Both the position numbers and the translations under genes were made by a program. 64,000 nucleotides of DNA from Piscicola geometra (Eukaryota > Annelida > Clitellata > Hirudinida > Piscicolidae), in assembly GCA_943735955.1 (NCBI GenBank), contig OX030960.1, forward strand, positions 5,763,035-5,827,034, given 5' to 3'. Below are positions 46,160 through 55,929 of this stretch, in pieces. How positions within the stretch are numbered: the stretch's first letter is position 1; each line of letters begins with the position of its first letter. Under the pieces are notes generated by a model. That model had not been told where the DNA came from and did no database searches. It was given only the letters and a program-made list of their open reading frames with translations.

Positions 46160-46378
46160 CTACTGACCAAGTATATAGTACGATTTGTTGGACAAGGATG
46201 CGACGCTTGAGGGTTTTTGCATGTCATCATCCTTGTTGTTGTTGTTGGACAAGCATGCGACACTTGAGGGAGAACTGACTGCTTCCGTCTCGTCTTGCTT
46301 GTGTTTTATTGTTGTCTGCTGCTTTAATATCGGCTTTGAGGCGAATCTCTTTTGGCACTTGGCGCACACGAATTGCAT
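46160..46378 (-). CDS. C2H2 zinc-finger N-terminal exon of the long-TIR element
   Basis: An ORF beginning MQFVCAKCQKRFASKP encodes one C2H2-type finger: C-x2-C, then F and L at the usual spacing, but the first zinc His is replaced by Gln (LKQQTTIKH). The sequence after the finger is Ser/Asn-rich, with two copies of a PSSVA-LSN motif. It lies directly upstream of the transposase pieces and probably supplies DNA binding. It closely resembles the last finger of the gene at 52.6-53.0 kb (FVCGQCHRKFVSKPTLKQHT), so the two share recent ancestry. Confidence 0.5.
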   Translation of the reverse strand: MQFVCAKCQKRFASKPILKQQTTIKHKQDETEAVSSPSSVACLSNNNNKDDDMQKPSSVASLSNKSYYILGQ

Positions 46379-46404
46379 CACCTCGGAATTAATGCGGCGC
46401 AGGT

Positions 46405-46860
46405 TTATACATATATTTATTCAAAAAATCAAAAAATTACTCAAATTTCTCACTGAGCAGATTCATGGTTTCTATAGTCCTCTCATTGGCCTGCTGAATG
46501 GCCTGCGCCATACTATTAATAGCCTGAATTTTTGGCCTTCAAGCTTTAAATTTTGTTCCATTAATTCCATGATTTTTTCTTCTAGAAGTTGGAGGAGTTA
46601 TAGTAGATAATGTCCAATACGTCATCACGGTCTCTATCGTTAGCTGCAAGAGCTTCAGAACGAACTTTTCTGAACACATCCAGGGACTGTCTGCATGTTT
46701 TTCTGTCGTATGAGATCGTCATCGGTCTTGCACAACTCAGTATCTCTGACCACTCCTGCTTGATTATGTTTAGCTCCCCTTGCAACCAATCTGATGCTAC
46801 TGACCAAGTATATAGTACGATTTTGCAATCATTGAAGAAACGATATAATCTTTTTTAGTT
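46405..46860 (-). mobile_element. Internally deleted, chimeric copy of the long-TIR element's coding region
   Basis: The part at 46405-46610 copies the accessory ORF end (41765-42010). At about 46610 it switches to a copy of 45735-46180, the transposase first half. Both parts keep the same strand. This is the structure left when the middle of an element is lost. Confidence 0.6.
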
Positions 46861-46969
46861 GCTGTGTTGGTGGGTGTTGGTATGGTGGGTGTTAAGGGCT
46901 TTTTATTCTAATTAACTTTTTATTATTAGTATTAGTAGAAGCAACATATTTTTTTTTTCATTTTTTCAG

Positions 46970-47375
46970 TAGATATAGTTTTGATGGAAACACCCTCAAG
47001 GGGGGTCTAAAATTTCCGCTCCGGATATTGAGTTACATTATTGAATTCAGCATACATTATTCTATAAATTTCATTAAATGAAAAAAACAAAATAAAAACT
47101 AAAACTTAAGTGATTTTTATTAGAATTATTTTTTTATTAGTAACATTAGTAGTAGCAACAGATTTTTCTAATGACTTTCTTACTTTTTTCAGTAGAATTA
47201 TTATTTTCAACATCTTCGAAAGCTGTAATAACAATTAATTTTGTAAAAATAAAAATTTGAACTTGATTTACCTATAACTTACTTTTAATTTTCGATGAAA
47301 AAAATGATGGAAACTTCATGCACCTCGCGGTGGGTGTTAGCCTGCGACAATATTTCAGCGAGATACTTTTGACAA
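46970..47375 (-). repeat. Right terminal inverted repeat of the long-TIR element
   Basis: Reverse-complement match of 40870-41230. It includes two AT-rich insertions not present in the left arm. Confidence 0.7.
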
Positions 47376-47636
47376 TTTTTTTTCTATTTATTAATACTTA
47401 GTGAATTTTCGTAAATAAGAATAATAAATTTAGTACTTAGTGTTTTATTTTTATTATTATTAATTTTATTCATTATAATTAAATAAAAAAATACTTTTTT
47501 TTATTCAAATGAAATACTTTCTGTATTAAAAAAAGACAACTTGTGATTTTATAATTTTATTCAAGAACATGAAATTCACTAATGTCATTAAAAATATTAA
47601 TGAATAAATTTATTTTTTTTGTGCTTCCACAAGAAT

Positions 47637-47869
47637 TCAACTATGTAGCTGTTCATCTGTGCCTTTTTCAATCTTTTTCAGTTGTTTGAGTTGCCCCCAC
47701 ATACTCTCAACCGTTTGTGTATGGGCTTCAGTGGTAGGGTCAACAAATTTGTACTGTGGTTGACAGTGTTGTGGGTGTAGTCCATTCCAATCATGCCTTC
47801 GATCCCCTGGTAGGATGCCCACCTGTCAGATAAGATGATGGAGCCTGGAGCGATGCAGGCCCTGATCAC
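47637..47869 (-). pseudogene. Merlin transposase C-terminal fragment
   Basis: Two overlapping frames give IRACIAPGSIILSDRWASYQ, then NHSTNLL or QYKFVDPTTEAHTQTVESMW and a C-terminus ending GTDEQLHS. This is the C-terminal half of an ISXO2/Merlin transposase, with the second catalytic Asp (ILSD) and the final Glu region (TVES-W). The upstream part is absent: the fragment joins LINE-derived sequence at about 47867. It is not simply the missing end of the copies at 37-39 kb, whose last residues differ. Confidence 0.75.
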
Positions 47870-48297
47870 TCCCAGCAGTGTGAATGCAGTTCTATCAAGG
47901 GAGGGAAAAGATGAAATTCTGCGAGGTAGTTGACTACTCTGTGGAGAACTAATTTTTCCATGAGTTGGACAACACCCTCAAGTTTGAAATAGGCCTGATG
48001 TGCGTGATTGTCATCAGCACTGATTCCTGAGATTGACGACGTCTTACTTCTGCCCGCGATGCTATTGATGAGTTTCCAAGTATCGGCTGACTTTTCTATG
48101 GACTGAGAAAGCTTCAAGTTCCAGAACTGCTCTTGCCTATGTCTGCATAGACTCGTGTAAACTTTCAACTGCATGTCCCAGGCAGTACATGCTTGCTCAT
48201 TTTTTGACTTACTGTAGCTTCTCTCAAGACTTTTTTTAAGGCGTTTAGAGGCGCGACACTCATAGTCAAACCAGGGGTCCGAAGATCTCTGGTACAC
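47867..48297 (-). pseudogene. LINE endonuclease-RT linker fragment with internal deletion
   Basis: An open frame of about 143 codons starts RSSDPWFDYECRASKRLKKS, the linker typical of L2/CR1-type elements between the endonuclease and RT, and continues to AGRSKTSSISGISADDNHAH. It then jumps at KLEGVVQLMEKLVLHRVVNY, which belongs to the RT entrance, so about 60-80 residues of linker are missing. It ends at the junction with the Merlin fragment. The upstream edge abuts the triplicated satellite. Confidence 0.6.
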
Positions 48298-48389
48298 TCT
48301 GGTACATTCCTAAAAGGAATTGAATGTTAGTCTAAGTGGAGCTGTAGTGGTTAGCAGCTGAATCTACATCTAGGTCAGGGTTTTTTCTT

Positions 48390-49481
48390 AAAGTTAGTTT
48401 AAATTAAAGTTGGTTTAAATTAAAGTTAGTTTAAATTAAAGTTGGTTTAAATTAAAGTTAGTTTAAATTAAAGTTAGTTTAAATTAAAGTTAGTTTAAAT
48501 TAAAGTTAGTTTAAATTAAAGTTAGTTTAAATTAAAGTTAGTTTAAATTAAAGTTAGTTTAAATTAAAGTTAGTTTAAATTAAAGTTAGTTTAAATTAAA
48601 GTTAGTTTAAATTAAAGTTAGTTTAAATTAAAGTTAGTTTAAATTAAAGTTAGTTTAAATTAAAGTTAGTTTAAATTAAAGTTAGTTTAAATTAAAGTTA
48701 GTTTAAATTAAAGTTAGTTTAAATTAAAGTTAGTTTAAATTAAAGTTAGTTTAAATTAAAGTTAGTTTAAATTAAAGTTAGTTTAAATTAAAGTTAGTTT
48801 AAATTAAAGTTAGTTTAAATTAAAGTTAGTTTAAATTAAAGTTAGTTTAAATTAAAGTTAGTTTAAATTAAAGTTAGTTTAAATTAAAGTTAGTTTAAAT
48901 TAAAGTTAGTTTAAATTAAAGTTAGTTTAAATTAAAGTTAGTTTAAATTAAAGTTAGTTTAAATTAAAGTTAGTTTAAATTAAAGTTAGTTTAAATTAAA
49001 GTTAGTTTAAATTAAAGTTAGTTTAAATTAAAGTTAGTTTAAATTAAAGTTAGTTTAAATTAAAGTTAGTTTAAATTAAAGTTAGTTTAAATTAAAGTTA
49101 GTTTAAATTAAAGTTAGTTTAAATTAAAGTTAGTTTAAATTAAAGTTAGTTTAAATTAAAGTTAGTTTAAATTAAAGTTAGTTTAAATTAAAGTTAGTTT
49201 AAATTAAAGTTAGTTTAAATTAAAGTTAGTTTAAATTAAAGTTAGTTTAAATTAAAGTTAGTTTAAATTAAAGTTAGTTTAAATTAAAGTTAGTTTAAAT
49301 TAAAGTTAGTTTAAATTAAAGTTAGTTTAAATTAAAGTTAGTTTAAATTAAAGTTAGTTTAAATTAAAGTTAGTTTAAATTAAAGTTAGTTTAAATTAAA
49401 GTTAGTTTAAATTAAAGTTAGTTTAAATTAAAGTTAGTTTAAATTAAAGTTAGTTTAAATTGAAGTTAGTTTAAATTAAAG
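48390..49481. repeat. 16-bp minisatellite, about 68 copies
   Basis: Units of AAAGTTAGTTTAAATT, nearly perfect; the second and fourth units have GTTGG and the penultimate has TTGAAG. The same edge variants occur in the other two arrays. Confidence 0.97.
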
Positions 49482-49559
49482 TAGTCCTCAAACTATTCTA
49501 ATGCAGAGTCAGAGAAAACCAAAAAAATAACGAAATATATCACGGCGTTCACCGGTATT

Positions 49560-50020
49560 TCGAAATTCATATTCGGCTTCACACGGCGTACTATGGCGTC
49601 TTGATCCTCGTGTCTGTCTGGATGATCCGCAGCTCTTTTCCTCGACTCAACCACCTTACATCATTGTGATATGGTATGTCACGATATTCTGACTCAATTT
49701 TTTAAAGAAATGATCTGAATTGTCGATGGTTAAGTCCTTTTGCTCGTATGAAGTTCACTGATTCCTGCTTTTCAATGAGTTTTTTCCAGTTATTTATACA
49801 CCCAGACATAATTTGATTTGCTAGTTGTTAACAACTTGCAATAAAAACACTGCGCACCAGCAGTCTGGGGAGTATATTAAATCCAGTTGAATCATCGTAC
49901 AACAAGAGCTGAAACGAAAGATTCTGGTTATTTTTTGGTAGTTTATCCAGGGTAACCCTAATTGGACCAGAACGCAAAATAGCAGCTTTGTCACACTGAG
50001 ACAAATTATCAAAGTTAACA
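49560..50020 (-). pseudogene. TTF-finger hAT transposase relic (satellite copy 1)
   Basis: The minus strand reads SQCDKAAILRSGPIRVTLDK, then in a shifted frame GAQCFYCKLLTTSKSNYV and NWKKLIEKQESVNFIRAKGL, followed after a deletion by YRDIPYHNDVRWLSRGKEL. These are the TTF-type finger (C-x2-C-FYCKLF style) and the conserved IPYH-x-x-VRWLSRGK motif of one hAT lineage. About 200-300 residues normally between them are missing, and frameshifts separate the parts. The same relic recurs at 50451-50911 and 51411-51866. Confidence 0.7.
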
Positions 50021-50112
50021 CTCTGGTACATTCCTAAAAGGAATTGAATGTTAGTCTAAGTGGAGCTGTAGTGGTTAGCAGCTGAATCTACATCTAGGTC
50101 AGGGTTTTTCTT

Positions 50113-50372
50113 AAAGTTAGTTTAAATTAAAGTTGGTTTAAATTAAAGTTGGTTTAAATTAAAGTTAGTTTAAATTAAAGTTAGTTTAAATTAAAGTTAG
50201 TTTAAATTAAAGTTAGTTTAAATTAAAGTTAGTTTAAATTAAAGTTAGTTTAAATTAAAGTTAGTTTAAATTAAAGTTAGTTTAAATTAAAGTTAGTTTA
50301 AATTAAAGTTAGTTTAAATTAAAGTTAGTTTAAATTAAAGTTAGTTTAAATTGAAGTTAGTTTAAATTAAAG
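50113..50372. repeat. 16-bp minisatellite, about 16 copies
   Basis: Same unit as at 48390, with two adjacent GTTGG variants at the start and the TTGAAG variant near the end. Confidence 0.97.
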
Positions 50373-51003
50373 TAGTCCTCAAACTATTCTAATGCAGAGT
50401 CAGAGAAAACCAAAAAAATAACGAAATATATCACGGCGTTCACCGGTATTTCGAAATTCATATTCGGCTTCACACGGCGTACTATGGCGTCTTGATCCTC
50501 GTGTCTGTCTGGATGATCCGCAGCTCTTTTCCTCGACTCAACCACCTTACATCATTGTGATATGGTATGTCACGATATTCTGACTCAATTTTTTAAAGAA
50601 ATGATCTGAATTGTCGATGGTTAAGTCCTTTTGCTCGTATGAAGTTCACTGATTCCTGCTTTTCAATGAGTTTTTTCCAGTTATTTATACACCCAGACAT
50701 AATTTGATTTGCTAGTTGTTAACAACTTGCAATAAAAACACTGCGCACCAGCAGTCTGGGGAGTATATTAAATCCAGTTGAATCATCGTACAACAAGAGC
50801 TGAAACGAAAGATTCTGGTTATTTTTTGGTAGTTTATCCAGGGTAACCCTAATTGGACCAGAACGCAAAATAGCAGCTTTGTCACACTGAGACAAATTAT
50901 CAAAGTTAACACTCTGGTACATTCCTAAAAGGAATTGAATGTTAGTCTAAGTGGAGCTGTAGTGGTTAGCAGCTGAATCTACATCTAGGTCAGGGTTTTT
51001 CTT

Positions 51004-51328
51004 AAAGTTAGTTTAAATTAAAGTTGGTTTAAATTAAAGTTGGTTTAAATTAAAGTTAGTTTAAATTAAAGTTAGTTTAAATTAAAGTTAGTTTAAATTA
51101 AAGTTAGTTTAAATTAAAGTTAGTTTAAATTAAAGTTAGTTTAAATTAAAGTTAGTTTAAATTAAAGTTAGTTTAAATTAAAGTTAGTTTAAATTAAAGT
51201 TAGTTTAAATTAAAGTTAGTTTAAATTAAAGTTAGTTTAAATTAAAGTTAGTTTAAATTAAAGTTAGTTTAAATTAAAGTTAGTTTAAATTAAAGTTAGT
51301 TTAAATTGAAGTTAGTTTAAATTAAAGT
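51004..51328. repeat. 16-bp minisatellite, about 20 copies
   Basis: Same unit, and the same edge variants as the 50113 array, from which it differs only in copy number. Confidence 0.97.
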
Positions 51329-52039
51329 AGTCCTCAAACTATTCTAATGCAGAGTCAGAGAAAACCAAAAAAATAACGAAATATATCACGGCGTTCACCG
51401 GTATTTCGAAATTCATATTCGGCTTCACACGGCGTACTATGGCGTCTTGATCCTCGTGTCTGTCTGGATGATCCGCAGCTCTTTTCCTCGACTCAACCAC
51501 CTTACATCATTGTGATATGGTATGTCACGATATTCTGACTCAATTTTTTAAAGAAATGATCTGAATTGTCGATGGTTAAGTCCTTTTGCTCGTATGAAGT
51601 TCACTGATTCCTGCTTTTCAATGAGTTTTTTCCAGTTATTTATACACCCAGACATAATTTGATTTGCTAGTTGTTAACAACTTGCAATAAAAACACTGCG
51701 CACCAGCAGTCTGGGGAGTATATTAAATCCAGTTGAATCATCGTACAACAAGAGCTGAAACGAAAGATTCTGGTTATTTTTTGGTAGTTTATCCAGGGTA
51801 ACCCTAATTGGACCAGAACGCAAAATAGCAGCTTTGTCACACTGAGACAAATTATCAAAGTTAACACTATCAGCTATGAGTTGTTATAATAAGTATGCAA
51901 GGGCGGATCCAGAGAAGGTCAAATGAAATAACAGCGAAAATTCAAGGTTCTATGTTGTTCTATATAAACTTTGTGGTGGCGTAAAGAATGTCTTGCTATC
52001 CCTGTGAATATGGGCAGCCCATATGAGACACGTGTCAAA

Positions 52040-52210
52040 ATGCTACACCAAATTAAGTGGGTCCCATATGGGCTATATGGTCTATTTCTAAGTGGGCGTT
52101 GTGCGGGCTATATCGGCTTTTTATAAATGGGTCTCATGTGGGCTATATGGGCTTTTTCTAAGTGGGCCTTATGTGGGCTATATGGGCTTTTTCTAAGCGG
52201 GCTATATAAA
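52040..52210. repeat. Short GGGCTATATGGGC tandem repeat
   Basis: Four or five degenerate units of about 43 bp built on GTGGGCTATATGGGC and CTTTTTCTAAGTGGGCC. The GC content is locally higher than the surroundings. Confidence 0.75.
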
Positions 52211-52264
52211 TAATAGTTGAAAATTTTCAGCAAAATCCATTTGTATTTACATCAGCAACATTAT

Positions 52265-52640
52265 TAAATGTAGGTTTCAAACCACTAGAAAACATCCTGG
52301 CTTTTTAGTGGTGTTTCAGTTTCATCAGAATCTGTACAGCCTTCCAACACAACTCATGTATGACCTTAAGATGTTAATTTATACTAATAAATATTAAATA
52401 CACAGCATGATATTAATTAAAGAAGAAGACTGTTGCAGTCCATAAAAGGAAAATATTCAATAAAATATAAAAATCTGCAACATTATTAAATATAGGTGTC
52501 AAACCACTAGAAGAAATCTTGGTCTTTTTTGGTTGTGCGTTTGTTTCATCAGAATCATTCGATGAATCTGAATTTAACCGTAAGGGTTTTAAAGTCCGCT
52601 TCACAAGTAAAAGAATAACTTTCAGAAATATTAAGAAATA
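52265..52640 (-). repeat. Direct duplicate of the zinc-finger gene's exon-bearing segment
   Basis: About 375 bp closely matches 53005-53390. It contains a copy of the exon starting KRTLKPLRLNSDSSNDSDE (minus strand). The zinc-finger exon lies between the two copies. Confidence 0.75.
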
Positions 52641-52644
52641 AATA

Positions 52645-53827
52645 TTAGTTATATTTATTCGACTGCTGGTCGATTGATGACTGGGACTGGAGCATGGTCA
52701 TAGAACTGACTGCTTTCGTCTTGTCTTTCTTGTGCATCAATGTGGTGTGCTGTTTCAAGGTGGGCTTAGAGACGAATTTCCTGTGGCACTGGCCGCACAC
52801 GAAGTTCGCCACAATCGCCGGGGAGTGTAAGCGGCGATGTGGGCATTCAGAGTGGTCGAAGTGGCGAAGCTCGCTGGGCAGTTAGTGCACTGGTATGAAT
52901 CGGCGCCAGTGTGTTTTTCAAGGTGGGCATTTAAAGATTTCTTGGAGGTGTACTTTTTGGGACACATGGAACAAAGGAAGCGTCTTTCCATTCCCTCCTG
53001 TAGGTTTCAAACCACTAGAAGACATCTTGGCTTTTTTGTGGTGTTTCAGTTTAATCAGAATCTGTACAGTCTTCCAACACAACTCTTGAATGTCCTTGAG
53101 ATGTTAAGTTATACTAATAATTATTAAATACACAGTATGCTATCAATTAAAGAAGAGGACAGTTGCAGTCTATAAAAGGAAAATAGACAATAAAATATAA
53201 CCGTCAGCAACATTATTAAATGTAGGTGTCAAACCACTAGAAGACATCTTGGTCTTTTTTGGTTTTGGCGTTTGTTTCATCAGAATCATTCGATGAATCT
53301 GAATTTAACCGTAAGGGTTTAAAAGTCCGCTTGAAAAGTAAAAGAATAACTTTCAGAAATATTAAGAAATAAATATTAGTTATATTTATTTGTAAATAGT
53401 TAATGAAAACCTTTCAAGTTTAGATACTATCTCTTCAGATTCTGTCTGTAAATCTGAAGTATAATCGGCAAGCACCAGCTTGCACGTTCATAAGTACCTA
53501 AGTTCATAAGATAACAAAATATAGTGAGAATTATTAAATACCCAATATGTTATTAGTTTCAAATGTGGACAGTCATAGTCCTTAAAATGAATAAAGAAAA
53601 TAAACGACACAGATTATGAACAGAATTGGTAAATACCTGCTGTACCAAGGATTATGATAGGATATTTGTTACAGCCATTTCTCGGTTGTTCTCCCAATTT
53701 ACACAATTGAGTATTTTTGTTTGAAGTGAAAGGTGGCCAAAAGCAAAAAGCATCGTCCTCAGTTAACCATTTAGACGGGACAATAGCGGAACTTTTTTCA
53801 TTAAGAAACTCCACAATTGTGAAAGAT
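52645..53827 (-). CDS. Mosaic gene: DUF4806-associated N-terminal exon plus C2H2 zinc fingers
   Basis: Minus-strand exon candidates in order. Exon at 53827-53637: begins SFTIVEFLNEKSSAIVPSKW, then CFWPPFTSN, with a strong donor GTATTT; this matches the N-terminal module common in arthropod DUF4806-type genes. A short acidic segment near 53470-53410 (DYTSDLQTESEEIVSKLE). A segment at about 53335-53195 (RTFKPLRLNSDSSNDSDE). Last exon at 52997-52645 after acceptor CTACAG: finger 1 LCSMCPKKYTSKKSLNAHLE plus KH, finger 2 YQCTNCPASFATSTTLNAH with the second His lost at a frameshift, and finger 3 FVCGQCHRKFVSKPTLKQHT with its second His, in another frame. The frameshift means the last exon cannot give all three fingers at once. 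Whether it is a gene or a decayed mobile-element passenger is unresolved. Confidence 0.4.
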
Positions 53828-54109
53828 CTTTTGAAAATCTAAAAATGGATTTTCTATATTTTTAAATATGTTTATTAATTTTATAAATAAATCGGACAAG
53901 AGATATATATTAACCGATAAAGATACTTTCAGAAACTCACACCCCACACGATAGAAACTATACACACGGGATTTAGTGGCAAAGAAACATAAATTTTGTT
54001 ATTAGGTAATACTTTTTTAGACAAACAGTTCATGTCTACTGTAATCATTATTTAAAATAAATTTTTACACGGTGCATTCCTAGGATGGTGTTGATACATA
54101 ATCCACGTT

Positions 54110-55500
54110 TCACATGCATTTAGCAGTGTGAAGAGCACCAAGGTTCTGTATACTTGGTCTTGGTTGTGATGCCTTTCTGGGACGACCTGTCAGGTTATAG
54201 CAATCCCGACGTTCACTTTCAATAGTGACACTCTGGGATAGTGTATTAGTTTGGTAGGTAAACCGGTCCACTGTGTTGAGCCTTTTGCCATTGACCGTAG
54301 TGTTGAGCCTAACGTAAGGCTTTCCAGGTGCTGGCTGATAAAGGTCTTCAGTCTTCTTTGTTCTGATCGTCAGGTCAAAGTTTGCAGGCGCTGGAGAACA
54401 GGTTAACGTTGTTGGCTTCTGAGACAGCGTTGAGGGCACAGTCATAAGCAAACAGCTGATCTCTGGTGATGTCTGTCGTAACCTTGGTTTTTGCCTGGAG
54501 CCTCCGAAGGTTGAACAGTATGCCATCTGTGCGGTACTTCAGATTGATACCAACCAACTCATCTCTGAAGGCATCAGTCAGCATGGCTGAAAACATGCGG
54601 CTTAACAGAGTTGGTGCTAGACGCAACCTTGCTTGACCTTTTTCGTAACTAGAAAAGGATCAAATGATTCTCCCCTGTCCTTGACTCTGGCATGCATGCC
54701 TCTGTGGAATTTTCGCACCAAGACAATGAATTTCATTGGACAACCATACTTTGCCATGATCTTCCACAGACCCTTTCTACTGACGATGTCAAAAACCTTG
54801 TTGACGTCCAAATTTGTAGAAAACAGGTCAGAGTTTCACTCCTGACACTGCCTAGCAGCGAACTTTTTTTTTCTCGTTCTTTTTGGAAACCAAGCTGACT
54901 TTCATGCCGAAGATCTTGGATAAATTGGACTGTGAGGCGGTTGAGCAGGATTCTTGCAAATATTTTTCTGCAATAGAAAGCAGTGATATACCTCTGTGGT
55001 TGTCACATGCTTGTCTACTTACTTTACTTGTAGAAGTGTATGATGGAAGCATCTTTGAATTCCTGTGAAATCGCCTATTTTATCCACATCATTATAACAA
55101 CTGTTGAAGCTTTTTAGTCATGAAGGACCCTCCTTGTAGATGACACGCAACAACCCTCAAGCGTTCAAAAAAGCTGGTATTGCGTCTGAACAAGCTTCTT
55201 TGCCACTGGAATGAAGAAAATTGCTATCTGGGTCTCTTGCAAGTTTTGAGGATCATCCAGTGCTTTGTTGATCAGCACTTTGGAAAGACGATTAATGGCT
55301 TCGACGATGATTGTAGAAGGGCGATTCAATACGTGTCGAAGTGTTCAGCCCACTTCTCCAAAATCTGCGCTGAGAAGGCGGTATGATCCAGAGAACGTGG
55401 GTATATTGTTGGTCTACATCATCTTTGTCCAGGATTATCCGAACATTCCATGTGCCTAGTCGAGACGGCTGGAGATGGATACGGGTGCAATGGATGGTCA
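54110..55500 (-). mobile_element. Non-LTR retrotransposon, clade unresolved, decayed
   Basis: In minus-strand order: SRLGTWNVRIILDK at 55.45 kb (the usual start of an endonuclease), a jump to ILEKWAEHFDT-like linker, CDNHRGISLLSIAEKYLQ near 55.0 kb, LDVNKVFDIVSRKGLWKIM-like RT motif A near 54.8 kb, KVKQGCV and LRRLQAKTKV near 54.6-54.5 kb, then TKKTEDLYQPAPGKPYVRLN and KRLNTVDRFTYQTNTLSQSV. The endonuclease is almost completely deleted, and frameshifts occur every 200-300 bp. The catalytic aspartate box reads FAYDC, where YADD is expected. Confidence 0.7.
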
Positions 55501-55689
55501 CGATGTTCTTCGTGGCTTGTCATGCCCTTAGCGTTCCACAACGCTTTGCTGAAAATCGCCTTTTGACCGTTGACCATCCAGTGGTTCCTCTTATTCGTTT
55601 GCCGATTCCCGTCTTCACGTGCATAGGTAGACATACCTAAACTTGCGCACGCTACAGTTTCTAACCTCGTTCCAGGCCCTGATGATAGT

Positions 55690-55870
55690 GTGATAATTGG
55701 ATGATTGATGTGAAGTGTGAACGAATTTGCTGTCGAATGTTTTAAATGTATCTTTGATTTTATGTATTTGATGTACGTGTTTGATTGCTTTGAGACGACG
55801 ATTGGATGATTGAAGTGTGAAAGTAAATATGCTCTCGAGTGTTTTAAATGTATCTTTGATGGTGATGCTG
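55690..55870. repeat. Two-copy tandem duplication, about 105-bp spacing
   Basis: Shared order: GATTGGATGATTGA or ATTGGATGATTGATG, GAAGTGTGAA, then GAGTGTTTTAAATGTATCTT or GAATGTTTTAAATGTATCTT. It lies just beyond the 5' end of the LINE. Confidence 0.7.
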
Positions 55871-55929
55871 GTTGAGTTTTTTTGTTATGTGACATTGATC
55901 GTCTATGCATAACGATAATTCTTTTCACT

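Larger units (their letters stand above)
40865..47375. mobile_element. Long-TIR DNA transposon of about 6.5 kb, family unresolved
   Basis: Inverted similarity of roughly 350 bp links the two ends. Left (40870-41230) contains ATATTGTTGCAGG, GTTGAAGTTTCAGTCATTTT, TCGAAGATGTTG-like and CCCTCAAGGGTGTTTCCATC segments. Right (46970-47375) has the same order in reverse complement (for example GATGGAAACACCCTCAAGG and TATTTCAGCGAG). Between them are zinc-finger and transposase-like coding pieces, an internally deleted copy of itself, and nested repeats. I cannot define the exact termini or target duplication by eye. Confidence 0.6.
48297..51867. repeat. Triplicated composite satellite (hAT relic plus 16-bp arrays)
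   Basis: Three direct copies start at 48297, 50021 and 50912 with CTCTGGTACATTCCTAAAAG. Each has about 100 bp of leader, a 16-bp array, and about 530 bp of unique sequence ending TATCAAAGTTAACAC. The non-array parts (about 631 bp each) are virtually identical; only array length differs (about 1092, 260 and 325 bp). Confidence 0.95.

Noticed and set aside
48390..51328. Regular short repeats that might suggest a CRISPR-like array
   Set aside because: The 16-bp units are contiguous with no spacers, and the context is eukaryotic; this is a minisatellite.
49821..51867. Three identical small ORFs (49821-50021, 50712-50912, 51667-51867) as a small gene family
   Set aside because: They are shadow or partial frames of a frameshifted TTF-type hAT relic copied with the satellite unit; identity reflects recent triplication, not selection.
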